DNA from: Neocallimastix lanati (nom. inval.)
Taxonomy: Eukaryota; Neocallimastigomycota; Neocallimastigomycetes; Neocallimastigales; Neocallimastigaceae
Direction: 5' to 3'
Assembly: GCA_016946835.1 (NCBI GenBank)
Contig: JACVTC010000025.1
Span: 1,024,501 to 1,088,500, forward strand
Length of the DNA stretch: 64,000 bases
The position numbers and the translations under genes are program-made. Position 1 is the first letter of the stretch; each line of letters begins with the position of its first letter. Shown piece by piece: positions 26,995-39,773 of this stretch. The notes below the pieces were generated by a model, which had not been told where the DNA came from, made no database searches, and worked only from the letters and a program-made list of their open reading frames with translations.

Positions 26995-28930
26995 TTGACT
27001 TTTAAACCTTTATTAATAAAAAGTAAATATTTTTCATTAGATAATTCAGATAATTCTTTCTCTCTGCCTAAAAAGACAGTAAAATGGGATAGATTAAAAT
27101 GTATAAATGAAAAAGAATCAATTTTTGACAATAACTATTTTAGTGTTTTAGAGGAAGTGATTCCAGATCCTAATATTAGTATTGATGATATTTCTAAGAA
27201 ATTTATATCAACTTCATTCAATATTGCTAAAGAACTTAATATCACGTCAATGTCAGAGGTAAGAAAATCTTTTTTTCATATGTCACAGAAAATATTTAAT
27301 TTGCAAAAACTCAAAATGAAATTATATAAAGCCATTAAAAGAAGAAGTTCTTAATGAATTTGAAGAATTAATTGAAAAATATTATAGAATGTGCAAAATT
27401 ATTCATGATATGTGTAATATTTATAGGAAAACTGAATACCAACATTGGATCCAATACAGGATGTGAATATATGAAATCTCATAACCCAAAGAAAGCTTGG
27501 AAATGGCTTAAAACAACAGCAAAAGTAGATAAATTTAAAAATATGTCAGTTTCTCCAGTAAAAGACAAAAATGGTAAATTAGCTACTTCTACTAAAGAAC
27601 AGTTAGAAGTATGGCACAATCACTATAAAAAACTTGCTTCAGGCCATTCTGATATCAATGGTGCATTAATCAAATGGTATAATAAATTTTCCAATGGTAC
27701 ATTTAGGTATACGAGATACAATGAATGGGATATAAATCGAGACATTAGTATAGAAGAAATTAAAGAAGCAATTTTAGCTACTTCAAATTATAAAGCTTCA
27801 GGCCCGGATGGAATTCCTATTGAATTTTTAAAGGCTTTAATTCCTCCGGATAACGAAAATTCAGTAAATAATTCTGCTTTTGGTTTAAATTGTTTACAGA
27901 AGATATATTCTGGAATTTGGAATGGAGAATTTCCTAGTACATGGAATGAAGCAAGTATTATATCCATTCCTAAAAAAGGAGATGATCTATCTGATTGTGA
28001 CAATTACCGAGGTATCTCTCTGAATAATAATGGTATAAAACTCATTTCGAAAATAGTCTCCAAAAGAATTTTGGAATATGGACTTAAAAATAATTTTATT
28101 AGGCCAGAGCAATTTGGATTTCGTACTAAAGAAGAATGTATTAGTTTATTTATTACAATTCGAGAAATTTGTCAAAGGGGTAAAAATGATAATAAAGAAA
28201 CTTACCTTACCTTCCTAGATTTAAAAAAGGCATATGATTCTGTTCCAATAGGTAATATTTTATATAAATTAGATGCTTTAGGTATTAGAAGTAAATGTTA
28301 TCAATTTATAAAAAATCTATATTTGACTTCCAAAGCCAGTATTAAAATTGATGATCAATATTCGGAATCATTTAATATTATGAAAGGAGTTAGACAAGGT
28401 TGTCCACTATCACTAATTCTTTTCAATCTATTTATTAATGACAATAATAATGATTTTTCAGAACTTGGAATTCTTTTAGGCGAATCTAGATGTTGCGGGA
28501 GGACTTTTTGCAGATGATATTGCTCTATGCGCACCGTCAAGAACTAAGTTAAAAAAAAAGCATTAAGAAGGTAAATGAATGGGCTAAATTTAATATGATG
28601 AATTTTGGAATTAACAAGTGTGCAACGATGGTGATTCGACCAGACACACCTCTTTTTCAAAATAAAAGAGATCCTACTTTTTATCTTGCTGGTCAACCAA
28701 TCCCAATAACTAAATATTATACCCATTTAGGTATACCATTCGATAAAAGTTTATCGTTGAACCCTATTATTAAATTACTTAACTCTAAAGATACTAAAGC
28801 TCTCTTTTCTGTTAGTAAATTTCTTTCAAATTCCAAAATTCTTATTCCATTTAAGAAGATTATAATTAATTCCTATGCACTTAGTAAAGTCTCTTTCTTT
28901 ACACCTTTTTTTTTGGTTCAAATATAGCGA
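26995..28930 (+). pseudogene. LINE-A reverse transcriptase (broken)
   Basis: Coding pieces 26995-27354, 27372-28517 and about 28480-28927 are in different frames. Motifs visible in order are SGPDGIP, YRGISL with KLISKIVSKRI, FLDLKKAYDSV (first catalytic Asp), GVRQGCPLS, and after a frame change near 28480 the catalytic FADD box with IALCAPS. A thumb-like region with KCATMVI follows. This is the standard motif series of a non-LTR reverse transcriptase. At least three frameshifts or stops separate the parts, so no full enzyme can be made from this copy. Confidence 0.85.
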
Positions 28931-30073
28931 GAACAAATAATACTCAGAAATTAATTAATAAAGGATTAAGATGGATTGCATGTTTTCAAAAAGCCAAATC
29001 CTTTATTAATGTATATTCTATTTCAAAAGATTTAAATATTCCTCCATTGTCATCTAAATGTGTTTTGTCTCAAGTCAAATGTTTTGATAAATGGAAAGAT
29101 TCAAACTATATTATTTCCTATTTAGTTAATAATATTCCAAAAACTAGAAAATATACATGGACGAAAGAAAGTAGAACTCTTAAACGTAAATTAGAGAAAA
29201 GAGGTAACAACAATAATAAAATCAAGAATTTTTATTGGAAAAGAGATATTAAAATCAATTCTATTAAAGTTGAATTTTATGACAAAAACAAATTCGAAGA
29301 AACATCAAAATTTTTAAAACTTTGTTATGAATATTCTGATCTATCATATGGTTTCTATTGGCTATTGAGAGCACGAAGCGGATATAGATTAGATGCTAGA
29401 ATTGCTAAAGTTGCAAAAATAATGGATCAAATGTGTCCTAATTTTTGTCCCTGTTGTAAAAGTAATAAACAATGTATAAGGATAAGGCATTGGTTAATTG
29501 ATTGTCCATTTTTCAATAATATTCATAGTAAAGTTAATAATAAAATTTTATTTTTATATAATGCTTTAAACCGTGGCAACCTAACAAATAATATTGTTAA
29601 TAGTAATAATGATAATAGCAACAGTAATAATAATAATAGTAACAATAGTAATAGCAATAATAGTAATAGTAATAATAGCAATAGTAATAATAGTTATAGT
29701 AATATTAGTAATATGTATTTTTAGTAATGTTAGTAATAGTATTGAAAATAAGGTGTATGTTGATTCTAGTGTGTGTGAAAAAGTGTTTAATTTCCTTCTT
29801 GGAGGATGAAGTATTAATAACAGTACAAGGGAATGGAAGGATCTATTTAAGTGCCTGATGAAATCAGATGCTTATTCTGATACTCCATTCTTGGTGGTTA
29901 CTGCGACTCTTCTTCAATCGATTATACCTATTGCTATTGGCCAGCAATGGTCTTTGTTCAATAGGTTCAAATCGAATCGTACAACTACTACCAAGAGCGT
30001 CAATGCTGAAGAAACAGTAAGACAGGTCAGCAGGGCTAGCGCAACCAATGAAGATCATAATTTCGTATCTTAA
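28930..30073 (+). pseudogene. LINE-A C-terminal region with Zn knuckle
   Basis: Frame 29047-29724 encodes a basic region, a YGFYWLLRARSGYRLDAR segment and a Zn knuckle Cx3Cx2Cx10Hx4C (CPNFCPCC followed by RHWLIDC). An Asn/Ser tract from an (AATAGT)-like microsatellite follows. After a stop, the tail continues in frame 29858-30073 with TTTTKSVNAEETVRQVSRAS. This tail recurs in LINE-0, LINE-B and LINE-C, so it is a constant part of the family, although its role is unknown. Confidence 0.7.
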
Positions 30074-30260
30074 AATTATGATTAACATTGTGAAGTCAAA
30101 AATAATTATTATACTTCAGTATAATAATGCACTTATGAAGTCTTACAGATATTAATTGAATGAAACTAGAATATTTTATACCATTATTTTATTTTATTTT
30201 CTTTTGTGTTTTTTTTTTTCGTTTTGTTTATTTTTTTATCTTTTTTTTTCTTTTTATTAC

Positions 30261-30600
30261 ATGTATTTTTTTCAAATATTTAATTAATAAAGATGAAACA
30301 AGTTTGCTGCCGTTAAAAAAAAAAAAAACACTTTATTTATTTTATATAATTTTATTTTTATTTTTTTTTAAGTATTGTATCCACTTACTTCGTTAAGGAA
30401 AATTCCTAATGATATGGACTGTTTTTCCAGGTCCATTGAGGGTTGATGGAAAAGGAATAGCCTATATCAGATGTACTAATGACAGTTTTCTGTAATTCTG
30501 ATGATAGTCAATGGTTATAAATAATTATTTTAAATTGATTTATAATAATTTTATGATAGTTAGTAGTTAAAAATAGAAATAATAAAAGTATATATATATA
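30261..30600. other. spacer between LINE-A and duplication unit 1
   Basis: T-rich sequence, then about 110 bases of mixed composition (30390-30500) without a coding frame. From about 30500 the sequence resembles the regions upstream of the other two gene X copies (ATGATAGTTxxTAGTTATAA-like motifs), marking the start of the tandem unit. Confidence 0.5.
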
Positions 30601-30606
30601 TAAAAG

Positions 30607-30615
30607 TATATAAAT
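30607..30615 (+). promoter_or_regulatory. TATA box of gene X copy 1
   Basis: TATATAAAT, 113 bases before the X1 start codon. The same box stands 116 and 115 bases before X2 and X3, in otherwise conserved upstream sequence. Assigned by position and conservation. Confidence 0.5.
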
Positions 30616-30719
30616 ATCTCTGTTTCTTCCTTAAGTTGATTTTATTTCAAAAAAAAAATAAGAAATAAGAATAAAAGTAATAAAAAGGAACTTTAAAGAA
30701 TTTTGAAAAATAGTGAAAA

Positions 30720-32249
30720 ATGAGTGTATTTGAAATTTTAAATTATTTATCTACATTTTTAGATAAATATGATAGCACAAATTATGACTTTGCAAATTTT
30801 GAAACTAATTGCGAAATCAAAAATTTTATAAAACTTGGCAATAAATATGGTCATTCAAAATTTATAGAAGATATACCAAATGTAGTTAAAGCTTGTGGTA
30901 AATTCAATTATGAAAACAAAATAAATTCAGATACTTAACTAAAAAAATTAGTTTATAAAGATAATGATGATATTAACATAGAAAATGATAAAGATACCGG
31001 CGCTATAAATATTGTGAAAGAGAAAATAAATGAAAGAAGAAAAATGAAATTGGAAAAATCTACAAAAGTAGTTATTAAAATGAAGAATGAAAATAAAATG
31101 AAGAATGAAAATAAAATGAAGAATGAAAATAAAATGAAGAATGAAAATAAAATGAAGAATGAAAATAAAATGAAGAATGAAAATAAAATGAAGAATGAAA
31201 ATAAAATGAAGAATGAAAATAAAATGAAGAATGAAAATAAAATGAAGAATGAAAATAAAATGAAGAATGAAAATAAAATGAAGAATGAAAATAAAATGAA
31301 GAATGAAAATAAAATGAAGAATGAAAATAAAATGAAGAATGAAAATAAAATGAAGAATGAAAATAAAATGAAGTATGAAAATAAAATGAAGAATGAAAAA
31401 GAAAGAAAAAAGATGACTATTGGAAAACCAGTTCATTTAAATATAAAATTTAACGATATTAAAAATATGAATGGAAAAGTCTATCAATTGGGTTTACGTA
31501 TTGGAAATAAAAATACTACAACTATGAAGAAATTAAAGCAAACCTTCAAAATTTTAAAATTTTAATAAAATATTAAAAACAAAAATAATGAATATATTAA
31601 TCAATACGTAAATTTAAAATTAGTTGGAGAATTTGAAAAAAAAAATGTAATGGATTCAAATATAAAAGTTGAACTTCAAACAAATACTACTACTATATAA
31701 AATGGATTTTGGTTTTATTTTTTAATCATTGTTAAAGAAAGTCAAGACATGTTAATAAGTGAACCATTTACTCTTTTAAGTTATAAACAATTAACGAAAA
31801 GGAAAGAAAAATCATTTCTTAAAAAGCAAGAAGAATATATGTTAAATAATGAAGAAAGTATTTTTCCTTATTATTTTGAATCTATGTTTTATTATAATAC
31901 AGAAGATAATCAATATAAACTTAAAGACAATTACACATTTGGAATAAAATTTTTCCAAGAAAGAAAAAATGAAAATAAATGCAAAGAAAATGATATTTGC
32001 AATTCCATAATTGTCAAAAAAGTTGAAAATGAGGAATTAATAAAAGAAAGTGAAGAATTGATTAAAGATTTAAAACAATTATATCCTATTTTGTCTGATA
32101 TCTCAATTGAAGATAGTAATATCGATATAAAGTTTTTCCAAGAAAGAAGAAATGAAAATAAGTGCAAAGAAAATGGTATTTGCAATTCTATATATCTTGT
32201 AGTAATGAAAATATTAAAAAAAATAGAATATAGAAATAAAATTTTATAA
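30720..32249 (+). pseudogene. gene X copy 1 (X1), decayed
   Basis: Aligns along its length with intact X3 (53610-55379) but carries in-frame stops at about 30936 (TAT to TAA), 31563 and about 31698 (CAA to TAA). It has small indels and an 18-bp repeat expanded from 1 to 17 copies (31080-31385). After the SNIDI segment (about 32128) the sequence jumps back and repeats a stretch encoding KFFQERRNENKCKENGICNS. The remaining C-terminal third seen in X3 is missing and the frame ends at 32249. Function of the family is unknown. Confidence 0.8.
31080..31385 (+). repeat. 18-bp coding minisatellite, 17 units
   Basis: Seventeen uninterrupted units of ATGAAGAATGAAAATAAA encode MKNENK; the last reads MKYENK. 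X2 and X3 have one unit at the same place. The antisense strand is open too, giving a spurious Phe/Ile/Leu/His repeat frame. Confidence 0.95.
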
Positions 32250-33198
32250 TAAAAAATATTTAAAAAAAAAATATAGAAATAAAATTTTATATTTTATTAA
32301 TTTTTTCATATAATTTAATTCATTTTAATACTTCTATTTTATTATTAAATAAGTAAATACTATTGGATGTTTTTTTTTTTTTTTTTTTTAATAGCCTCAA
32401 TTAATATTTCATGAATAATATCCTTACTGGATCATTTCTTTTATATAATATATTTTTTTTAAAATAAAAAAAAAAAAAATAAAAACGTCTTATATATTAT
32501 TATACAGTTTAAAATATAAATATTGATAAAAAAGTTGAAAATATTAAAATAAAATTATAAAATTTTTATTATTATAATTTTATTTTTATTTTTATTTTGT
32601 TACTTGAAAATGATTATAATGAAAAAATAATATTTTTTATTAATTTTTATATTATTAAAATTAAATGAATTATATTATATAAATAATTTTATAAAGAAAA
32701 AAAAATTAAAAATTAAAAAGAGAATAATTTATGTTTTTCATTAATACATTTTAAAACATTAATATATGTTTTCAGTTATATTTATAAATTATTTATTATA
32801 TATATTTTATTTATTATTTTTTATTTTAAAGAAAATTTAGTAAAATACATGTTTATATATAATTTTAATTGATTATATCTAGTTTTATAATTATTCATAT
32901 TATAAATGAAAAAATTTTATTTATTATACATATATTACTTTTTTAATTAAATATGATACCATAAAATATCATATATATTTTTTTAAAAATAAAAATTATT
33001 TATTAATTCATTTAAATTCAAATAACATATACATAAAAATTTTTAAAATCATTTTATATATATAATATTTATTTTTAAATTTGATATAAAGTATTAATAT
33101 TATTATTATTAATTATCATTATTTTTAATTATGTTTCATTTGAATTTTTTTATAAATTAAATGTTTTATTATTCAAATAAATAAATTCTTATATTTAA
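32250..33198. other. AT-rich spacer between X1 and pectate lyase 1
   Basis: No gene. From about 32420 to 33198 it closely matches 45600-46370 in unit 2. The corresponding place at its left end in unit 2 is interrupted by LINE-B. Confidence 0.7.
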
Positions 33199-34356
33199 TT
33201 ATTTACAAACACAGTCGCTTTGATTTTTACATTGAGTTCCATTTTTACTTGGTTCTTTACCATTATTATTACCAGTAAATGTGTAACAAACATTACCTCC
33301 ATTGGCATTAACATTAATAAAGGTGGCAGTATCTCCATAATTACTATTAATACCAGCTAATACTCCAACATTCGAAGCATTAACATTTTCAATAACTACA
33401 TCTCTTCTGTTTTGATAACCACTCTTACAATTACCACAGGCTCTATATAATTTACCAGAATTACTAACTGTGAAATTCTTAATATAAACTGTACCAGCAG
33501 AGTTGTGTTGAACAATTTTATCTGAACCATCACGAGCACCTCCTCCAATTAAATAGAATTTAGCATTAGTATTAGTGGATCCTAATAAAGAGAGAGCATC
33601 TTCACAAACATCATCCCACCAAACATTTTCAACAGTACATCCATCACCGATACAGTGAACATGTTCAATGGCATCAGCACCTAGAATAACATTTTTGAGT
33701 GTGGCACCAGATTCTAATCGGAAAACTGCATCTTTATTTCCACCTTCTACATTTTTACAATCTCCTTGACCGGTGACGCCTCTTCCATAACTGGTCCAAA
33801 CTCCATTGATAGCAAGACCATCATAAACTTGACCTGCCTTAATGACATATGGTTCATTGAAAGTGACCTTCTTTTGAGCTGCAGGGAAGAAAACATTAGA
33901 GGAGGAAGAAGAAGAAAAAGAAGAAGAAGCAGAGGCAGAAGAAGTTTGTTGTTGAGCCTTCGAAGTTGTTTTCTTGATTGTGGTTGTCTTTTTTGTTGTC
34001 GTAGTCTTTATATTGGTATTTCCTGAATTTCCTGAATTGCCTGTGTTACCAGAACTACCAGGAACACATTGGGAATACCAATCATTAAAATATTTACAAG
34101 TATATCCTGATATACAACATTTATCACCTGTAAAATTGAGTCTGAAATATTGAAAAAAAAAAAAAATTATTAAATTTAATTAAATATTGAAGAATTATAT
34201 TTACTTAATGATCAAATCATAGATTTAAATATATTTATTATATTTAATCATAAAAATATAATATATTTACCCTCCACATTGACTATACTCACCACCACAG
34301 CCAGCTTGAGCTAACTTAATTAAACTTACTAATCCAATAATATTTAATATTCTCAT
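33199..34356 (-). CDS. secreted CBM1-PL3 pectate lyase, copy 1 (2 exons)
   Basis: Exon 1 is 34271-34356 and exon 2 is 33199-34141; the 129-nt intron runs GTAAAT to TTTCAG and is spliced in phase inside the CBM. The product is 342 aa. A signal peptide covers residues 1-18 (ending LAQA). A fungal CBM1 occupies about 20-54: QCGG, then TGDKCC, CKYFNDWYSQC. A Gly/Asn, Thr/Lys and Ser-rich linker follows to about residue 105. The rest is a family PL3 pectate lyase with GGNKDAVFRLESGATLKNV, VWWDDVCEDAL, GGGARDGSDKIVQHN, GKLYRACGNC and GINSNYGDTA, all hallmarks of PL3 beta-helix enzymes. Known activity: calcium-dependent beta-elimination of polygalacturonate outside the cell. No Met occurs after exon 1. 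It converges on X1. Confidence 0.9.
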
Positions 34357-35989
34357 TTTTTTTTATTATAATTAAATGAATACTTTTATATATTTATGTA
34401 TATAATTTATGAATTTTAAATATTTAGTTTTTCAAAAAATTAAATGACTTTTAAATATTTGGTTTTTCTAAAAAATTAACAACGTAATTTTTTTTTTTTA
34501 TTATTTTTTAGGAAATATTTTTCGGTTTTATACTTTTTTTTTTTTTTTTTACTATTTAAAAAATCATATAATTCAATATTAAAATGGAGAAAAAAAAAAG
34601 CAATTAATTTATTTTATTAATTTAAAAATTTATATTTCTATATCAAACAATATGAAATAAAATTATAATACATAACAATATTTTTAAATTCACATTTTTA
34701 ATTAATATCATAAAATATTATTATTAGTTGTATTACTTCATAATAATATTAATAAATTCACATTTTTAATTAATATCATAATGTATTATTATTAGTTTTA
34801 TTACTGCATAACAAAAAATTGAAACAATGTTAAGAATTACTTAAAATAAAGTTTAATTGACAATAGAGGACAAAAACGATAAAGGAAAATAAAATTACGG
34901 TTGGTACAAAATTTATCAAAAAAAAATGGAAATATATTATTATTCCTAACATTAAATATTAATAAAAGTGATACGAATTATAGAGAAACAATATGAATCA
35001 TTGGAATATTAAATTATTAATTTTTATATTAAAAAAATTTTTTAATAATAATTATAGTTAGAGATAATAATATTATTAATTATAAATAATAGCTTTAAAT
35101 AGTAAATAATAATAAATATTAGTAATAATAGTAAATAAATTATTAAAATATAAAAATAATTATTATAATCTTAAATAATTATTTTATTATTTTATAATAA
35201 TTAAAATTTATTTAAAAATAATATTTATTAACTACAGAGGACAAAAACGATGAAAGAAAATAAAATTACCGTTGATACAAAATTCATTATAAAAAGTTGA
35301 AAATATATTAATATTCTTAACATTAAATGTTAATAAAATAATAATTATTTTTTTATTATTATATAATAATTAAAATTTATTTAAAAATAATAATAAAATA
35401 GAAATTAAATGTTAAAAACTAAAAATATAAAATATAAACATACATTAATATATAATTATTGAAATTGAATATATTAATAACAAATCATGGAAAATAAATA
35501 ATTTTCAAAATACAAATTCATAAACTAATTTACATAAATTATAAGAGTATTTCAATATTTATGATTCATATTATTAAATTATAAATAATAAAAATAATAA
35601 TTAATAAAAATAATAATAATAAAATATTATTAAAAAAAAACAATAATAATAAAATTTCATAATTTTTATTTAAATCATTATTAATTAATAAATAAAGTTA
35701 TGATATGGGAAAATTTAATTATCACTTAAAATTATCAATTAAATCATTTACTTTAAATAGAATTTAATAATAATTATTTACTATTTATTATTAAAAATTA
35801 ATAGTGAAAAAAGTTTTATTTTATAACTAAGTTAATTCAAATAAATATAAATTGAGATTAATTATTAAATTACCATTATAATTTCATTATTGTTTGAATA
35901 TTTAACTACTTATCTATTCATTAATTTTTTAATTTATCAATAATAATAACAATAATAAAAATAACATCAACAATAAATAATAATAGTAA

Positions 35990-36009
35990 TAATAATAATA
36001 GTAATAATA

Positions 36010-36071
<62 letters not shown>

Positions 36072-36250
36072 TATAATAATAATAATTATAATAATAATAA
36101 TTATAATAATAATAATTATAATAATAATAATTATAATAATAATTATAATAATAATAATTATAATAATAATAATAATTATAATAATAATAATTATAATAAT
36201 AATAATTATAATAATAATAATTATAATAATAATAATTATAATAATAATAA
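35990..36250. repeat. AAT/AATAATTAT microsatellite
   Basis: Pure A/T trinucleotide array with TTAT interruptions every 12-15 bases. The corresponding array in unit 2 (about 49440-49510) is much shorter and has a poly-A expansion beside it. Confidence 0.85.
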
Positions 36251-37456
36251 TAGCTATAATATAAAATTATAATTATTTAGATAATAATGTTAATGTTTTA
36301 ATACTGAACACTATTTAATAATACAACAAATGCTTTTCAACCTTTTTTTTTTATTATAAATTATTTGATATATTTAGAAATTTAATAAATAAATTAAATA
36401 AAAAAAAATTGTTTGAAAGTTATATTGAAATTATCAATATAATACTTTAATTTATTTTCATTATTATTATATTTGAATACATATTTATTTTTATTTTTTT
36501 TTTAATTTTTATCTTTAATTTTTTATTTTTAATTATTATCATTTCTAAAACATTTTTATAATTATGGATATTTATTTATATATATGAAAAAATATATATA
36601 TAATTTATTAATGTATAGTTTTTTTGTTAATTAGAAATTATGAATAAATTAAAAGTAGTTTCAATTCTTTCATTATCTTATAAAATAAAAAATAATCATT
36701 ATAATTTTAAATTTTTATAATATTTTTTCTTTTACTCTGTTCTATTACAATTTTTTTTTTCAATATAAACAATAAAAAATTAAAAAAAAATAATATTATA
36801 TAAAATACTTTTATTAAATTTTATGTACTTTATTGGGGTATGATGACAACTAAGTATACTTTAGCAAGTATATTAAATTAAATTTCATGTAAATTGTTAT
36901 ATAACATAAAGCTGTATAATATTAATAAAAAAATGAATTTTTTATTTAATATTATTTTTGTTAAAAAAATAACAATTTCAACATTAATTTTTTAAGAGTC
37001 TCAATGACTTAACATTGAGAGTTCAAAAATTATCAATAAATATTTAAGTATTATAAATATATATTTAACTGTCAGAAAACTTATTATTAAATGTTTAATT
37101 AAAAATTAAACATTTGAAATTTAAAAATTAATTTTTTTTTTTTTTATATTATTTTTTTTTAACTTTTAATTTATTTATTATATGTAGAAATTTAATTAAA
37201 AGTATATAACTCAATAAATAATAATTTAGTAATTTTTATATCAATAGTCTAAGATAATTCAGAGATAATAAATTCTGTTAAAAGAGCAATGACAGAAGAA
37301 TATTTATCAAATATGGTCCATGGTACCACTGGCATGTACTAAAGTATGAATGTCACTGAAAAAGACATAGCAGGTGACAGAAAAACTAAACGGTTAATAA
37401 GCAGGAATTATTCCTAATATGAACATATTTAATAAATTAAAAAATTAAAAATCTTT

Positions 37457-37549
37457 GAATAAGTAATTGCATTTCATATCATCAATTAATTATTTAAGAT
37501 TTTTAATTTTTATTAATTAATTGATGATATGAAATGCAATTACTTATTC
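37457..37549. repeat. perfect 36-bp inverted repeat, 21-nt loop
   Basis: Arms 37457-37492 and 37514-37549 are exact reverse complements. Each contains TGATATGAAATGCAATTACT reading outward, and TGATATGAAAT is also the start of the LTR-like elements at 48177 and 51872. It may be two element ends joined head to head, or a foldback. It is absent from unit 2. Confidence 0.85.
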
Positions 37550-38048
37550 ATTGCACTACTGTAAAAAAATCTAAATATAATTATTTAGATAATTATATTA
37601 TTGTTTTAATATTGAAAACTATTTAATAACGAAAATGTTTTTCAAATTTTATTTTATTATAATTTTTTATTTATAAATTATTTAATATACTAAGAAAATT
37701 TTTTTTAAATTAATATATTTTATTTATTAATTATATAAATTTAATATATTTAAATATTTAATAAATAAATTATATTTATTTAAAAAAAAATGTTTAAAAT
37801 ACTGGAATATTCAATATAATATATTAATATATTTTTAATATTATTAAATTTGAATATCTTTATTGTTTTCATTTTTTTAATTTTTATCTTTTATTTTTTA
37901 TTTTTGATGGTTTTTATTTTGAAAATATTTTTATTTATATTATATTTATTTATTTATATACAATAATATAATTTTTTATTTCAATATATATATTTTTTTA
38001 AATATTTTAAATATTATTTTTTATTATCTCTATTATTATTATTATCAA

Positions 38049-38085
<37 letters not shown>

Positions 38086-38755
38086 GTTATTATTATTATT
38101 AGTAGTATCTCTATTAATATTATTATCTCTATTATTATTATTATTTTGTATATTTTTATCATTTTAATTAAATATTTATTTATCATAATATGATATTAAT
38201 ATGACTTTAATTAAATATTTATATAGTTTTTACGTTTAAAATAAATATTTAATCTTTTATATTAAAAACTATTAAATTTTGTAATTAAAGATTTAATAAA
38301 AATATATGTTTTAACAAAAAAATATAAAAATTTATATATAATAAAATAATTCATTAATAAAATTTATTTATATAAAGAATAATTTTGAAAATAAAAATAT
38401 TTTTTATTTTAGTATTATATATATAAATTTTTTTTATATTTTTTAAAAATATTATTACTACTCAAAGAATAAATATTTAATAATAAAATGAATATTTATA
38501 GAACACATATAAAATATAAAATAAATAAAAAATTAAAAAAATAATGTAATTATATTTAATATTGATTTAAATTATTATTTAAATTATTTTATATATCTTA
38601 TTAAAAAAAAAAATTCTCCTATTGGAAATTTTAAAAATATATAGATTTTTAATATATATATATTTATTTATTTTTAAAAACAAATACAGTAGTTTAATTT
38701 CACAAATCATCTATTATCATTTATTAATTTATAATTTTAATCTTTCATTTCATAT

Positions 38756-38833
38756 TGAATTGTTGATATTTATAAATAAAATTAAATTTTGATCTTTCAT
38801 TTTTAATTTTATTTATAACTATCAACAATTCAA
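38756..38833. repeat. imperfect hairpin upstream of X2 (unit 1 copy)
   Basis: The arm GAATTGTTGATATTTATAAA is mirrored by TTTATAACTATCAACAATTC with one mismatch. The same hairpin precedes X3 at about 53076-53150, so it belongs to the ancestral unit and predates the duplication. Confidence 0.7.
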
Positions 38834-39303
38834 TGTAGACTTGGAATTCCACTGTAATATAAATATTAATATGAATATAATTATTTTAAATTTTTTTATA
38901 CTAATTTTATGATAGTTGATAGTTATAAATAATTATTTTAAATTGTATTGATAACAGTATAATATATTAATTAATATTATAATGTTATTCTAAAGTTGTA
39001 GTTAAATTCTAACTTTTAAGAAAGAACTATTTTACAACTTATATTAAAATTAATTACTACAATAAATAATTAATATAGAAAGTAAATATAAAATAAATTT
39101 TTACACAATTAATTTATCTTATATTTTTGTATTTAAACACTTTATTAATTTTTAAGTTTTCATATATTAACCACTGTTAATATATGTTATTAAAAACACA
39201 TTTTTATTACAATATTTTCCGTCTTTTACAAAAAAGAGACCCCTTTCAAATAATAAGTATAAATGTAAAATTTATATTTTGTTTGATCACGTGTATATTC
39301 TAT

Positions 39304-39685
39304 TGATATACGGGACTTTTATGTGCAATAATTTATAAGCAGTGGGTTTTAAATAATGGTAATTTAGTATATTTTATTAATAATATTATAATATTCGAAC
39401 AATTAAAATAATAATTCTAATTCCTAAAAATTTACAAGAGAGTTCTCTATTTCTAATATAAATAATTTAATTTATAAGAAATAGGTAATATATTAAATAC
39501 ATATTCTAATATATAGAACTATATAAATTTTATATGAATTAAAGTATTATAATTATTATAATTATAATAATATATATTGAAATAAAATAAAATAAAATAA
39601 TTATTATCAAAAAGATATAAATTTAATATTTAATAATTATTATTAAATATACAAATATGTTACTACACATATTTGTTTTATATCA
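39304..39685 (-). repeat. LTR (3' LTR in element orientation)
   Basis: 382 bp, TGATATA...TATATCA termini, preceded by CTAT. Confidence 0.92.
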
Positions 39686-39773
39686 GAAATGCCCTTGCTA
39701 AAAATTAAACTATATATTTTTTTTATAAAAGAAAATATAAGGTTTAATTAATATAAATAATAATTTTAAAATT

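Larger units (their letters stand above)
25536..30260 (+). mobile_element. near full-length LINE-type non-LTR retrotransposon (LINE-A), inactive
   Basis: The element holds, in order, an N-terminal basic domain, a Ser/Thr repeat region, an AP-like (EEP) endonuclease, a reverse transcriptase, a Zn knuckle and a conserved tail, then a 3' UTR. The 3' UTR (about 30077-30260, with a distinctive T-rich run) matches the reverse complement of 44800-44990, which fixes the 3' border approximately. The 5' border is an estimate from where base composition changes. No target-site duplication was identified. Several stops and frameshifts break the coding region. Confidence 0.8.
34357..39303. other. AT-rich spacer of duplication unit 1
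   Basis: No gene. About 34357-36560 matches 47531-49750 in unit 2, except for elements present only there. A 250-bp (AATAATTAT)n array lies at about 35990-36250. Unit-1-specific DNA at about 36780-37560 includes a perfect 36-bp inverted repeat. The stretch 37565-37950 resembles 36270-36600, a local duplication. From 38100 the sequence matches 51815-53300 of unit 2, leading to X2. Confidence 0.6.

Noticed and set aside
31080-31385. Regular 18-bp repeat considered as CRISPR-like array
   Set aside because: Units are contiguous with no spacers, lie in a coding frame and the genome is eukaryotic.
30948-31436. 162-aa minus-strand ORF of Phe/Ile/Leu/His repeats
   Set aside because: It is the antisense reading of the MKNENK minisatellite in X1; X2 and X3 keep only short versions.
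33766-34026. 86-aa plus-strand ORF, repeated at 46938-47198
   Set aside because: Antisense shadow of the pectate lyase linker and catalytic exon.
36842-37481. Possible LTR from TGATGACAAC to CATATCA
   Set aside because: Flanking four bases do not match, so no target duplication supports it.
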